NCBI RefSeq assembly: GCF_017357405.1
Contig: NZ_CP071597.1
Coordinates: forward strand, 2,604,001-2,668,000
Direction: 5' to 3'
Length of the DNA stretch: 64,000 bases
Source of the DNA: Halomontanus rarus
GTDB taxonomy: Archaea; Halobacteriota; Halobacteria; Halobacteriales; Natrialbaceae
Under the pieces are notes generated by a model. The model saw only the letters and a program-made list of their open reading frames with translations. It was not told the DNA's origin and did not search any database. Positions 18,018 to 27,125 of this stretch are shown one piece after another (within the stretch, counting starts at the first letter, position 1; the number at the start of each line of letters is the position of its first letter). The translations under genes were made by a program, and so were the position numbers.

Positions 18018-19373
18018 ATGACAAGCGGAAATCTCACTTCCACAGAAGAAGCGGTGCTAGACGAGATCGAGGAGGAGGGCGTCGATTTCCTCCGTCTGCA
18101 GTTCACCGACATTCTCGGGACGGTAAAGAACGTCGCTGTCCCCGCTCGCCAGGCGGAGAAGGCGTTTACCGAAGGTATCTACTTCGACGGCTCTTCGATC
18201 GAAGGCTTCGTCCGGATTCAGGAATCGGACATGCGTCTCAAACCCGATCCGGACACCTTCGCGATCCTTCCCTGGAGAAACGACGAAGAGAGTGCCGCAG
18301 CCAGAATGATCTGTGACGTGATCAACACCTCGACGGGCGAACCGTTCGAGGGTGACCCGCGCTACGTGCTCAAGAAGGCGCTCGAGCGTGCCGACGACAT
18401 GGGCTACACGGTCAACGCCGCCCCCGAACCGGAGTTCTTCCTGTTCGAAGAGGACGAGGACGGCCGCGCGACGACGAAGACCAACGACGCCGGCGGCTAC
18501 TTCGACCTCGCACCGAAAGACCTCGCACAGGACGTCCGCCGTGACATCATCTACGGCCTCGAGGAGATGGACTTCGAGATCGAAGCCAGCCACCACGAAG
18601 TCGCCGAAGGCCAACATGAGATCAACTTCGAGTACGACGACGCGCTGACAACGGCCGACAACGTCGGGACGTTCCGCACGGTCGTTCGCGCCATCGCCGC
18701 CCAGCACGACCTCCACGCGACGTTCATGCCGAAGCCGATCCCGCGAATCAACGGCTCGGGAATGCACACCCACTTCTCGCTGTTCGACGAGGACGGGAAC
18801 AACGCGTTCCACGACGGCGACGACGAGTTCGACCTCTCGGAGACGGCGAAGCAGTTCACTGCCGGCATCCTCGACCACGCCGAGGCGATCACCGCCGTCA
18901 CCAACCCGACCGTCAACAGCTACAAACGTCTGGTACCCGGCTACGAGGCCCCCGTCTACGTCGCCTGGTCCGATCGCAACCGCTCGGCGCTGATCCGTAA
19001 ACCCGCCGCACGCGTCCCAGCTGCCAGCCGAATCGAAGCCCGCTTCCCCGACCCGTCGTGTAACCCTTACCTAGCGTTCGCAGCCCTGATTCACGCCGGT
19101 CTCGACGGGATCGAGCGTGGCCTCGACTGCGACGACCCCGTCCGCGAGAACATTTACGAGTTCGACGAGCAAAAACGCGAGGAGTACGGCATCACCACGC
19201 TCCCTTCGAACCTCGGAGAAGCCGTCGACGCCCTCCAGGAGGACGAGGTCGTCCGAGATGCTCTGGGCGAGCACGTCTACGAGAAATTCACCGAGGCCAA
19301 AACAGCCGAATTCGACGAGTACATCGTCGAGGTTTCCCAGTGGGAACTCGACCAGTACCTCGAGACCTTCTGA
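18018..19373 (+). CDS. glnA: Glutamine synthetase, type I
   Basis: A 451-aa enzyme that joins ammonia to glutamate with ATP, the main entry of nitrogen. Signature segments are present: [12 protein letters not shown], the ATP and metal-site regions EPEFFLF and [10 protein letters not shown], and [19 protein letters not shown]. The adenylylation-site motif of bacterial GSI-beta (KNLYDLP) is replaced by ENIYEFDEQ, so it is the alpha type, regulated by feedback and protein partners rather than adenylylation. Transcription is probably controlled by the divergent Lrp. Confidence 0.96.
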   Translation: MTSGNLTSTEEAVLDEIEEEGVDFLRLQFTDILGTVKNVAVPARQAEKAFTEGIYFDGSSIEGFVRIQESDMRLKPDPDTFAILPWRNDEESAAARMICDVINTSTGEPFEGDPRYVLKKALERADDMGYTVNAAPEPEFFLFEEDEDGRATTKTNDAGGYFDLAPKDLAQDVRRDIIYGLEEMDFEIEASHHEVAEGQHEINFEYDDALTTADNVGTFRTVVRAIAAQHDLHATFMPKPIPRINGSGMHTHFSLFDEDGNNAFHDGDDEFDLSETAKQFTAGILDHAEAITAVTNPTVNSYKRLVPGYEAPVYVAWSDRNRSALIRKPAARVPAASRIEARFPDPSCNPYLAFAALIHAGLDGIERGLDCDDPVRENIYEFDEQKREEYGITTLPSNLGEAVDALQEDEVVRDALGEHVYEKFTEAKTAEFDEYIVEVSQWELDQYLETF

Positions 19374-19506
19374 GCGACGACCACGGCCACTGTCAACTGC
19401 GTCTCGGCCGCTTTTTTGGGAACTCGAAAATCTGTCTCTCGTCGAGTCGGCGGAGAGGCGGTGACGGTCGCGACAGAGACGGATAGAACGGCGACCGACG
19501 TCGGAA

Positions 19507-20847
19507 TCAGGACCGCCACTCGCCGATACTGTTACGAAGCCGACCGGGAAGCCCGAGGATCGACAGTCCGGCGCCGAACAGCACCATCAGGATGTAGACG
19601 CCGAGCGTCGAAGTCCAGACGACGAACATCGCGAGGATAGCCCATCCGCTCTCGAGAAAGCGAAACGCTCCGATCGTCATCGCGGTTCCGTAGAGTAAGA
19701 CGAGGTACGGTCCCCAGCCGCGGGCGTGACCGCGGCGCGTGTGGCGGCGAACGTAGCGCTTGAGCTCCGACTCGAGGGACTCCCGTTTGACGGTGCGGCG
19801 TTCGACACCTTCTTCGACGGACTCGAGGTCGTCACGGAGGCGTTCGATCTCTTCGCGAAGCGCTTCGGAATCGTCGGCACGGTCACGCGTTCGGGCGCTC
19901 TGGCTGACTCGACCCCGACTTCGAGTTCGAGTTCGCTTTTGGCCGTCCGTTCGGTCGTGCTCGTACTCACGCTCTCGGTCCGCCGGCTCCTCGTCGGGTC
20001 CCGTGGCGTCGTCAGTCATCGCTCCTGTCGAAACCTGTCGAGGGCCGGGACTTTGTAGCTGCCGGTCCACGTCACGACCGGCGAGGACGGCGTTCAGAAC
20101 CGCCCCGAGAACGACTAGAAGCGAGCCGGCGTAGAGCCAGGTGAGCACGAGAAAGACGGCACCCAACGCGCCGTAGAGCGCGTACGAGCCCGCGACGCTC
20201 GCATAAATGCCGAACACCCGGCCCAGGATCGTCCACCCGGCTGCCGCAAACGCCGTCCCCGGCAGTGCTTCGGCGGCGCTGACGTCCGTGTTGGGAAACA
20301 CGATGTACAGCGGCCAGAACGCGACCAGAATGGTCAAGAAGACGAACAGCGGCGTGACTATGCCGACGATTTCGCCCGTAGCTTCCGCGAGGATCGTCTC
20401 GGCGCCGGCGACGGCGAGTACGCCCAGGGTGATCGCGACGGCGACGATGCCCGCGTTCCGGAACCCACGGAGAAGCGACCGCTCCGCGGCGGTCCCGTAG
20501 ATTTCGGAGAAGACCCTGTCGAGTCCGCGGAGAACCCGAGACCCGCTCCAGAGGAGTCCGACGGTTCCGACGAGCGTCGCACCGCCGCGACCGGACTCCT
20601 CGGTGAGCGCGTCGGCGAGCAACGACTGTGCACTGGGCGTTAGAATGTCGCTCACCGACTCGGTCACCTGTAGTACGAACTCCTGCCCGCCGGTGAGCGT
20701 CGCCGCGACGAACCCCAGAAGTACCAGCGGGACGAGCGAGAAAAACGCGAAGAAGGCCACTCCGGCCGCGAGTACGGTTAGCTGTTCCCGACGAGCCACT
20801 CGAGCCACGTGACGAGTGACGCGAACCCCCTCCCTGTAGCGTTCCAT
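19507..20847 (-). CDS. YihY/BrkB family membrane protein with extra C-terminal module
   Basis: A 446-aa protein from the ATG at 20847. Residues about 1-265 match the YihY/BrkB (RNase BN-like) family: six helices beginning QLTVLAAGVAFFAFFSLVPL and a conserved RVFSEIYG segment. This is followed by an acidic-basic linker, a coiled coil (about residues 330-380, ALREEIERLRDDLESVEEGV) and two further helices near the C-terminus. The added half is not part of the ordinary family. Function is unknown; the family was once mis-assigned to RNase BN and is a putative transporter. Confidence 0.8.
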   Translation of the reverse strand: MERYREGVRVTRHVARVARREQLTVLAAGVAFFAFFSLVPLVLLGFVAATLTGGQEFVLQVTESVSDILTPSAQSLLADALTEESGRGGATLVGTVGLLWSGSRVLRGLDRVFSEIYGTAAERSLLRGFRNAGIVAVAITLGVLAVAGAETILAEATGEIVGIVTPLFVFLTILVAFWPLYIVFPNTDVSAAEALPGTAFAAAGWTILGRVFGIYASVAGSYALYGALGAVFLVLTWLYAGSLLVVLGAVLNAVLAGRDVDRQLQSPGPRQVSTGAMTDDATGPDEEPADREREYEHDRTDGQKRTRTRSRGRVSQSARTRDRADDSEALREEIERLRDDLESVEEGVERRTVKRESLESELKRYVRRHTRRGHARGWGPYLVLLYGTAMTIGAFRFLESGWAILAMFVVWTSTLGVYILMVLFGAGLSILGLPGRLRNSIGEWRS

Positions 20848-20945
20848 GCGTGTGCGTTCGCCCCGGAGGCGCAAATACGAACGTGGGTAATCGCGAGTAC
20901 TGTGAACGGCCGTTTCTTTTTGGCGGTGCGGTTCGAATTCTCACC

Positions 20946-21155
20946 ATGGAGACGCGACGGTGTCCCGACTGCGGCGTGACCATGGAACCGACGCCCGTCC
21001 GCTCGAGCGACGGATTCGGACTCACGATCAACACGGGGAAACGCGAAGGGCTGCTGGGGAAACTGGGCGTCGGATCGACGACGAAACTCGAGGGCGTTTG
21101 CTGTCCGGAGTGCGGACTGGTTCGGTTGTACGCGGATCTCGAGGAGCGCGATTAG
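20946..21155 (+). CDS. Small zinc-ribbon protein
   Basis: A 69-aa protein with two CPxCG knuckles, CPDCG near the N-terminus and CCPECG near residue 51, forming a four-Cys zinc ribbon around a ~40-residue insert ([20 protein letters not shown]). This resembles haloarchaeal zinc-ribbon proteins of unknown role. Its TAG stop overlaps by 3 bp the TAA stop of the convergent trm1 gene. Confidence 0.7.
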   Translation: METRRCPDCGVTMEPTPVRSSDGFGLTINTGKREGLLGKLGVGSTTKLEGVCCPECGLVRLYADLEERD

Positions 21156-22270
21156 CCGGTCAGATTGTCTTCCGTCGCCTCGCGAATGTCGCCGACGCTC
21201 GCGTCCGTCTTGAACGCCGTCCCGCTGTAGTGGGCCGTTGACGCTTCGAAGCCCGCGCTCCGGAGATCCGCCAGAAAGTCGGCCATCGAGTTCGCGGGCA
21301 GGCTCCACTGCTTGCAGAGCTTGTGCTGGTCGTAGTGGGTCGGCTCGTCGAGTTCCGCCTCGAGATCCGCGAGCAGTCGGTCGATCTTCGTGGCCGTTCC
21401 GAACGAGTCGTCGAGCGCCTCGCGGACGTCCGCGACGAACGCCCGGTCGCAGACGGGGCCGAGCCACAGCGGCCCCGCGAGGAGGATTCGTTCGCCGCCA
21501 CAGTGAGGACAGGTCTCGAGAGGGTCGGCGATCAGTCCTCGCGAGGACTCTCGGTACAGGCAGTCCTCGCAGTGAGAGAGGTAGCCGAGCGTCTCGATCG
21601 CGGCGTCTGCGGCGGTGGCCTTGTGCTCGAGCTCGAGGTAGGTGCGAACGTAGTGACTCGTCGCGTGGGTGAGAATCGGCGTGACGCCGACGTCGAACCG
21701 GGCGGCCGAACGTGCGAGCGCCGAGCAGAGGATGCGGACGCCCATCTCGGGGTGATACTCGGTGTTTCGCGGGACCGCCGAGTAGGATCGGATGCCGCTG
21801 TTGAGGTGTGCGCCACACAGCGGGGCGGTGTCGGTCGCGGTGACGCAGACCAGATCGCGGCAACTCGCGAAGGCCGCGTCGGCGTAAGGCATCGGCGTTC
21901 CAAAGGGATCGAGGTCGATCACGTCGAACGGTTTCTCGTGCATCAGGGCGTTGGCGTTGCGGCGGATGACGGACACGTCACAGTCGTTTCGCTCGCAGTT
22001 CTCGCGAGCGAGTTCGACCGCTCCCTCGTCGCGGTCACAGCAGGTCACGTCCCAGCCGTCGGCGGCAGCCCGGATCCCGCGGACGCCGCTGGCGGTCATC
22101 GCGTCGAGGTACGACTCGGCGCGGGGTTCGCGCTCGCGGTAGGCGCGAAGCAACGCGATCGTCAGATCCCGATTCAGCTCCTGTCGCGGGTTGTAGAACA
22201 CCGACGCCTCGACACCCTCCGTCGACTCGGCGGGCACCTCGAGTTCGACCCCGCCTTCCGTGACGCGCAT
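21152..22270 (-). CDS. trm1: tRNA (guanine(26)-N2)-dimethyltransferase
   Basis: A 372-aa SAM-dependent enzyme that dimethylates G26 of tRNAs. The N-terminal Rossmann domain has the AdoMet loop and the catalytic DLDPFGTP motif (near residues 117-124). The C-terminal half carries a zinc site (CEDC ... CPHCGG) and helical tRNA-binding segments, close to archaeal family length (~380). The ATG at 22270 is divergent from the SWIM gene. Confidence 0.95.
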   Translation of the reverse strand: MRVTEGGVELEVPAESTEGVEASVFYNPRQELNRDLTIALLRAYREREPRAESYLDAMTASGVRGIRAAADGWDVTCCDRDEGAVELARENCERNDCDVSVIRRNANALMHEKPFDVIDLDPFGTPMPYADAAFASCRDLVCVTATDTAPLCGAHLNSGIRSYSAVPRNTEYHPEMGVRILCSALARSAARFDVGVTPILTHATSHYVRTYLELEHKATAADAAIETLGYLSHCEDCLYRESSRGLIADPLETCPHCGGERILLAGPLWLGPVCDRAFVADVREALDDSFGTATKIDRLLADLEAELDEPTHYDQHKLCKQWSLPANSMADFLADLRSAGFEASTAHYSGTAFKTDASVGDIREATEDNLTG

Positions 22271-22394
22271 ACTCGGTGTCGGCGGGCGACCGCGAAAAAC
22301 GGCGTGGTCTCGGTCGTGGTGAGTCGAGGGCGACGAGTGGTCGAACGGGCGAACGAACCAAACCGACTTTACAGTTCGGCACAGAGTCCCGACC

Positions 22395-22769
22395 GTGTCC
22401 GAGGCGAACTCCGGGTCCGGATCCGACCCCGTCGACCGATGGCAGGCCGCCCTCGAGGAGGCCGGCGAGCTGACGCCCGAGATCGTCGGGCGGATCTCGC
22501 GGCTCCACGGCGACCGCGGGGTTCGCGCGATCGAGGCCGTCGCCGAAGGCAGAGTAAAGGTCTACCGCGATTTCACCGTCGTCGTCGGCTACGAGGACGA
22601 GTACGTCGTCGAGGGCGAGGGCTGTACCTGCAAGGACAGCGAGTACAACCTCGATCCGGAGGATCCGACGGAATTGTGTTGGCACGTCCTCGCCGTCGCC
22701 ATCGGTCGGCGGGTGGGCCACGTCGACTACCACGATATGTGGTACTCCGAGGTTCGGGAGTTTCTGTAG
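22395..22769 (+). CDS. SWIM zinc-finger protein
   Basis: A 124-aa protein starting at GTG 22395. The C-terminal half holds a SWIM motif, C-x-C followed by C-x-H ([10 protein letters not shown] ... ELCWHVLAV), a zinc fold used for DNA or protein contacts. In haloarchaea it occurs as a stand-alone domain. The N-terminal half ([20 protein letters not shown]) is helical. The partner is unknown. Confidence 0.82.
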   Translation: MSEANSGSGSDPVDRWQAALEEAGELTPEIVGRISRLHGDRGVRAIEAVAEGRVKVYRDFTVVVGYEDEYVVEGEGCTCKDSEYNLDPEDPTELCWHVLAVAIGRRVGHVDYHDMWYSEVREFL

Positions 22770-22811
22770 CCGCGTAGCGGGGGATTCGTAGGACCAGTTA
22801 CGCGGGACTGA

Positions 22812-23033
22812 TTTCAGCCGCTATTTTTCGAGCGTAATGGAGGTATTGTCCACCTCTACGGCTACTACACCGATCCATACGAGCAGACTGACGATCTTGA
22901 CACGCGGTTCTCTGTTCTGAAAGTCGAACGGCCATCCGACGACGTCGAATTCGCTCGCGTGAGTTTCACGGTCGAGGAAGAGCGCCGTATTCACGTTAAC
23001 TCGACCGAAGGAGTCGTCACGCTCGAAGAGTGA
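22812..23033 (+). pseudogene. 5'-truncated gene remnant
   Basis: A frame open from just after a TGA at 22809 to TGA at 23031 (73 codons) has no ATG, GTG or TTG start. Its translation looks like real protein, for example GGIVHLYGYYTDPYEQTDDL and RIHVNSTEGVVTLEE: beta-rich, acidic and aromatic. Base composition is AT-richer than neighbours. The antisense open frame (22821-23180) reads as low-quality sequence. I infer the 3' end of a decayed gene, family unrecognised. Confidence 0.5.
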
Positions 23034-23124
23034 TACTCCACGATAGCGGGAAAACCAACTTCGCCATAATCCTTCGGCCAGTACCGGATTGTATACGTGC
23101 TCACTTCGTTCGTCCGCGCAGACT

Positions 23125-23793
23125 TCACTCCTCGGCGCAGATCTCCACGAAGTTCCGCAAGATCCGCAGTCCCGTCTCACCGCTCTTCTCCGGGTGAAAC
23201 TGCGTCCCGAAGACGTTACCCGCCTCGTTGGCGACGATCGACGGAAACTCGAGGTCGTAGTCGGTCGTCGCGACGGCCGCGCCCTCGTCGTCGGGGACGG
23301 CGTAGTAGGAGTGGACGAAGTAGGCGTACTGACCGTCGATGCCGTCGACCAGAGGGTGTTCGCGTTCGACCTGCAACTCGTTCCAGCCCATGTGGGGGAC
23401 CTTCTGGCCCTGGTCGAATCGGACGTTCGTGCCGGGAATCAGGTCCAACCCCTGGACGGCCGCGTCGCCGTCGGTTCCGCCCTCCTCACTGGTCGTCAGG
23501 AGCATTTGCATGCCGAGACAGATGCCGAACAGGGGTTGCCCGCGGTCGGCGACCGAGAGGAGGTCTTCGCGAATCGGATCGGCGTTCTCGATCCCCTCGC
23601 GGAAGGCGCCGACGCCGGGGAGGACGACGCCGTCGGCCGCGGCGAACGCGTCGGAATCGGCCGTGATCGTTACCTCGGCGCCCGCGCGCTCGAGGCCGCG
23701 CGTAACGCTCCGGAGGTTTCCGAGACCGTAGTCGACGACGACGACCGACGCGAGCGTTTCGTCGGGCGGCGAGGAGATGGACTGCTGGCTCAT
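23125..23793 (-). CDS. hisH: Imidazole glycerol phosphate synthase, glutaminase subunit
   Basis: A 222-aa class I glutamine amidotransferase that delivers ammonia to HisF in histidine synthesis. Catalytic C92 (FGICLGMQ), H200 and E202 (TQFHPEKSG) form the triad. LPGVGAF at about 58-64 is the oxyanion region. The ATG at 23793 gives a normal length; upstream in-frame sequence is intergenic. hisF is not in the window, so the gene stands alone, as his genes usually do in haloarchaea. Confidence 0.95.
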   Translation of the reverse strand: MSQQSISSPPDETLASVVVVDYGLGNLRSVTRGLERAGAEVTITADSDAFAAADGVVLPGVGAFREGIENADPIREDLLSVADRGQPLFGICLGMQMLLTTSEEGGTDGDAAVQGLDLIPGTNVRFDQGQKVPHMGWNELQVEREHPLVDGIDGQYAYFVHSYYAVPDDEGAAVATTDYDLEFPSIVANEAGNVFGTQFHPEKSGETGLRILRNFVEICAEE

Positions 23794-24140
23794 ACGAGAC
23801 GGTGGGTGTCTCGAGGGCAAGTGGCTTTTCGTTTGGGCCAGTACTGCCGCCGCGCCACCGGACCGACGCGATCGACTCGGGACTGACGCGACTGGTCGGA
23901 TCGTCCGGAGATCCGCCGAGATCGTTTCAGAGGGGTCGTCCGTGAACGATCGACGAGTGAGTGAGCGGACGTTCACGTTCATCGAAGCAGTACCGCGGCC
24001 ACCGGACATTTCTTCATTTTCAAAAGAGAACGGAGGATATAGAACACATTCGGTCTCTGATGGGGGGTTGCTTAACCAATATCGACACACATAGAAACTG
24101 TTATATGGACAGGTGGACACTTACCAGTAGACGACAAACT
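23794..24140. other. Intergenic region, AT-rich promoter for the downstream gene
   Basis: 347 bp with no supportable gene. The part nearest 24141 is AT-rich and contains GTTATATGG near 24100-24108, a TATA candidate about 35-40 nt before the DUF7511 ATG. Another AT-rich patch (CTTAACCAATA) lies near 24070-24080. Confidence 0.4.
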
Positions 24141-24341
24141 ATGAACTCCTCTCACGCGCCTGCTGGCACCAAAACGGACGCCGAATCCGGTGGATCTGCA
24201 ACGTTCGAACACGTCGTCGTGAACGACGACGGGACGGCCGAGTGTACGATCTTTCCCAGCAGCTGCGACGACGAGGAGATCGTGACGAACTGGTTGACGG
24301 CCAAGCGGGGCTCATTCGTCGACCTCGAGTCCATGGAGTGA
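24141..24341 (+). CDS. DUF7511-like small haloarchaeal protein
   Basis: A 66-aa acidic protein. The conserved core is CTIFPSSCDDEEIVTNWLTA followed by KRGSFVDL, a small domain common in haloarchaea with no known role. Its last codons and stop lie inside a 14-bp tandem repeat (24335-24376). The family name is from memory. Confidence 0.6.
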   Translation: MNSSHAPAGTKTDAESGGSATFEHVVVNDDGTAECTIFPSSCDDEEIVTNWLTAKRGSFVDLESME

Positions 24342-24376
24342 CCGTTCTGGAGTGACCGTTCTGGAGTGACCGTTCT
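24335..24376. repeat. Three 14-bp tandem repeats across a stop codon
   Basis: Three exact copies of GGAGTGACCGTTCT, followed by a degraded fourth (AGTGAGCCCGTTCT, 24377-24390) that reaches the stop of the convergent uracil-DNA glycosylase gene. Each copy carries a TGA, so copy-number change would not alter the DUF7511 protein. Confidence 0.85.
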
Positions 24377-24389
24377 AGTGAGCCCGTTC

Positions 24390-25046
24390 TCAAAATTCGC
24401 CGAGGCGTGACTGGCCGCCGCTACCGTCGGTCGCCGCACCCGAGACGCCCGCGAGATCGGCCGCCGTCTGTATCGTCTCCTCGAACGTCGACGACTGACT
24501 GCGATCGTAGAGCGTCGCCGCGGGGTGGACACAGATCAGTACTCGACGCGGCGTGTCGTTGATGCGAACCTCCTCGACCGTCCCGGCCTCCTTCGTGACC
24601 GCGACCGATCGTCCAAGCAGGTGCTCGGTCGGTACCTTTCCGAGCGTGACAACGACGTCCGGGTCGAGCATATCGATCTCGGCCTCGAGGTAGCCCCGGC
24701 AGTTCGCCAGTTCCGTCTTGTTGGGATCGCGGTTCTCCGGCGGTCGACACCGGACGCAGTTGGTGATTCTGACCGTGTCACGATCCAGCCCGACGGTTCG
24801 CAACTGGTCGTCTAACACCGAGCCGCTGCGACCGACGAACGGCTCGCCCTGGCTGTCCTCCTGGGCTCCCGGACCCTCGCCGACGAAGAGGACGTCCGCG
24901 TCCTCGGGGCCGGTCCCGTTGACGATCCGGCTTCGCGACTCGACGAGTTCGGGACAGCGCTCGCAGGCGGGGACCTCGAGGCCGTCCATCCGCTCTTTGT
25001 CGGCGTCCGGATCCGTGTTCGGATTTGCATCGGTATCCGTTCCCAT
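24390..25046 (-). CDS. udg: Uracil-DNA glycosylase, family 4 (Fe-S)
   Basis: A 218-aa base-excision repair enzyme that removes uracil from deaminated DNA. The family's GEGPGAQEDSQGEPFVGRSG motif (residues 56-75) is clear. Four Cys residues for a 4Fe-4S cluster are C28, C31, C100 and C116. The C-terminal motif CVHPAATLYDRS matches the family's HPS-type loop. A short acidic N-terminal tail is added. Confidence 0.93.
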   Translation of the reverse strand: MGTDTDANPNTDPDADKERMDGLEVPACERCPELVESRSRIVNGTGPEDADVLFVGEGPGAQEDSQGEPFVGRSGSVLDDQLRTVGLDRDTVRITNCVRCRPPENRDPNKTELANCRGYLEAEIDMLDPDVVVTLGKVPTEHLLGRSVAVTKEAGTVEEVRINDTPRRVLICVHPAATLYDRSQSSTFEETIQTAADLAGVSGAATDGSGGQSRLGEF

Positions 25047-25140
25047 ACCCGTGACTCCGGCGGACGACTACTACGTTTTTCGGGACGCAGTTGCCGGGGC
25101 GAGGGAATCGACTGGTCTCCGTCTCCGACCCAGTACCCGC

Positions 25141-25743
25141 TCAATCTCGAGAGCCTCGAGCGTACGTGTCGCCGGCACGCGCCGCGAACCGGGCGACCCG
25201 AAGCGGCTCCGGCCGCCCACCTTCGGGCGTGAACGCGCGGACGACCGCGGCGGCTTCGTCGTCTGCGAGTCCGACCGCCCGGACGTACACCGTCTCGCCG
25301 TTGACCGAAACCGCCCGCCGCGGGGGCAACTCGCGGTATCGGTCGAGGCGGCGCTCGAGAGCCTCGCCGGAGAAGGCGTCGCGAAGCCCGCTCTCGAGAC
25401 CGTCGCTGGCCTCGAAGGTGACCGCGAGCACCGGCCGGTCGATCCGCCGGGCGATCGTCGTCAGGTCGACCACGTTGTACCACGCCGGGGCGACGGCACC
25501 GAGGAGGACGTACCGCACGTCCTCGCGCCCGAGGTCCGAGACCAGCGAGACGACGGCGTCGGTCGCGTCTGTCCCGCCGACGGTACAGGACCCGAAGGTG
25601 AGGCCGTCGACGACCCGACTGGCTCGAACGACCGCGCCCGCGAGCGTGCTCGTGTTCGTGTTCGTGTTTGTGTTCGTACTCGTGCGATCGGACTGTTCGG
25701 AATACGATTCGGCGATACCCAGCGCTCTGACGCCGGGTTTCAC
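25141..25743 (-). CDS. DUF99 family protein
   Basis: A 200-aa protein of the archaeal UPF0215/DUF99 family, with an endonuclease V-like fold; a related Pyrococcus protein cleaves at deoxyuridine, so a DNA-repair role is possible. Motifs KPGVRALGIAES, SLVSDLGREDVRYVLLGAVA and RPVLAVTFEASDGL are typical. Near residue 24 a Thr-Asn dipeptide run (NTNTNTNTST) is encoded by a GTGTTC hexamer array at about 25649-25685. It sits near the uracil-DNA glycosylase gene on the same strand. Confidence 0.85.
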   Translation of the reverse strand: MKPGVRALGIAESYSEQSDRTSTNTNTNTNTSTLAGAVVRASRVVDGLTFGSCTVGGTDATDAVVSLVSDLGREDVRYVLLGAVAPAWYNVVDLTTIARRIDRPVLAVTFEASDGLESGLRDAFSGEALERRLDRYRELPPRRAVSVNGETVYVRAVGLADDEAAAVVRAFTPEGGRPEPLRVARFAARAGDTYARGSRD

Positions 25744-25748
25744 GCCGA

Positions 25749-25946
25749 TCAGTTCTCCCGTGGCTCTTCCTGATCGGGTTCGTCTTTGATCTCCTTGAGA
25801 CGGTCGATCAGTTCGTCACTCGAGGCACCGTTTTCGAACTCGATCGTACCTCTGTGTGCGTTTTCTTCGGATTGAACCGCGTCCTCGTCGTCAAAATCAG
25901 CGTCGAGGTCCTGCTGTTCGGATTCGTCGTAGCTTCCGAATCCCAT
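25749..25946 (-). CDS. DUF5786-like small acidic protein
   Basis: A 65-aa protein beginning MGFGSYDESEQQ, the conserved start of a haloarchaeal family. Most of it is Asp/Glu/Gln-rich with a C-terminal amphipathic segment (SSDELIDRLKEIKDEP). In-frame ATGs at 25955 and further upstream exist, but MGFGSYDES is the family start. The DUF99 gene begins 5 bp after this stop, so they form an operon. Confidence 0.75.
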   Translation of the reverse strand: MGFGSYDESEQQDLDADFDDEDAVQSEENAHRGTIEFENGASSDELIDRLKEIKDEPDQEEPREN

Positions 25947-26088
25947 ACGGGTCATAGTGTGACCTCGAGCGAAAAAAATCCTCGGGCCACTCACATCGAA
26001 TATCGGAACAATGCTGGGACGATAGCTCCGCTACGCCGGGGACGGACACCACCGTTTTGTCCGCCGCCCTCGAGATGCAAGTAGAGCC

Positions 26089-26730
26089 ATGGTAGTCATC
26101 AACGTCACCGACGACGCCGAGACGTTCACCTGTAACGCCTATCTCGCGACCGACGGGCGACCGACCCTCGTCGACGCGGGGGCCATGGAGGGCGTCGCCG
26201 ACGTCGTCCGCGAGCACACCGACGCGCTCGAGGCCGTCGTTCTCACCCACCAACACGGCGACCACGTCGCCGAACTCGAAGCCGTCCACGATGCGTTCGG
26301 CCCCGACCTCGAGGTCTACGCCTACGCGGACCACCCCCTTCGAACCGAGGCGATCGAGGACGGCGACACCGTCGTGATCGGCGACGAGGAGTTCGATGTC
26401 GTCTTCACCCCCGGCCACGCCGACGACCACGTCTCGCTGGTCTCGGAGACGACGCTGTACAGCGGCGACGTCGTCGTCCACGACGACGGCGCGTTCGACG
26501 ACGGGAGCTTCGGCCGCACGGACATGGCCGGCCAGTCACGCGAGACGCTCATCGAGAGTCTCGAGCGCCTCCTTGAGCGGATGCCCTCGGGAGACGAGCG
26601 AGGCGAGTCCGCCGGCGTCGAACACATGTATGCCGGACACGGAAGCGTCTTCCACGGCGACGTGCGAACCGTCGTTCGGACGGCGCTCGAGCGGGCCAAA
26701 AAACGAGAGCCGAAGTATCCAGACGAGTAG
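26089..26730 (+). CDS. MBL-fold metallo-hydrolase
   Basis: A 213-aa metallo-beta-lactamase fold protein. The HQHGDH motif (near residue 60) supplies metal ligands, FTPGHADDHVSL a third His, and YSGDVVVHDDG the bridging Asp. A C-terminal His lies in YAGHGSVFHGDV. It resembles glyoxalase II-type thiolester hydrolases; the substrate is not evident. The ATG at 26089 begins VVINVTDDAETFTCNAYLA, typical of the family. Confidence 0.88.
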   Translation: MVVINVTDDAETFTCNAYLATDGRPTLVDAGAMEGVADVVREHTDALEAVVLTHQHGDHVAELEAVHDAFGPDLEVYAYADHPLRTEAIEDGDTVVIGDEEFDVVFTPGHADDHVSLVSETTLYSGDVVVHDDGAFDDGSFGRTDMAGQSRETLIESLERLLERMPSGDERGESAGVEHMYAGHGSVFHGDVRTVVRTALERAKKREPKYPDE

Positions 26731-26794
26731 CGCGATCGAAGTGCCGCGGTGTCGGGTGTTTTCGGTCCCGACCGGCGTGCGAACCGCCCGTTTC

Positions 26795-27019
26795 TCACTC
26801 CTCGGCGGACGCGGTCGTCGTGTCGATTCCGAACGCGGCGTTGCAGCCACAGAACTGCGTCCGCGCGTTGAAGAGCAATCCGGCTCCTGCGACGGCTGCG
26901 GTCGCGGCGGTGACGCGGCGGTCGTCGAGCAACGCCGCGACGGCGACGACGACCAGCCAGATTCCGGCGACGCCCCTGACGAGCCGGTCGAGCCCGCCGA
27001 CGTTTTGCGGGAGAGCCAT
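26795..27019 (-). CDS. DUF2892 (YgaP-like) membrane protein
   Basis: A 74-aa protein with two membrane helices. The sequence PQNVGGLDRLVRGVAGIWLV and a C-terminal CGCNAAFG match the DUF2892 pattern, where a helical hairpin is followed by a small Cys cluster. The YgaP relative in bacteria carries a rhodanese domain; here only the membrane part is present. The start at 27019 is the last ATG consistent with the domain. Confidence 0.75.
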   Translation of the reverse strand: MALPQNVGGLDRLVRGVAGIWLVVVAVAALLDDRRVTAATAAVAGAGLLFNARTQFCGCNAAFGIDTTTASAEE

Positions 27020-27125
27020 ACGAGCGACTATTCGGTGAAACGACATATGCGTTCGGATCGTCACGCTCGCGCTCGTACTCGAGCGCCGGAAACGATCGGG
27101 TCGGGACGACCCGCGAGAAACGATT

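Noticed and set aside
20931..20946. GGTTCGAATTC resembling a tRNA T-arm
   Set aside because: No acceptor or anticodon stem can be built around it; it is the upstream region of a zinc-ribbon gene.
22821..23180. 119-codon minus-strand frame covering the gene remnant
   Set aside because: Its composition is worse than that of the plus-strand frame, and its first residues run into the hisH region.
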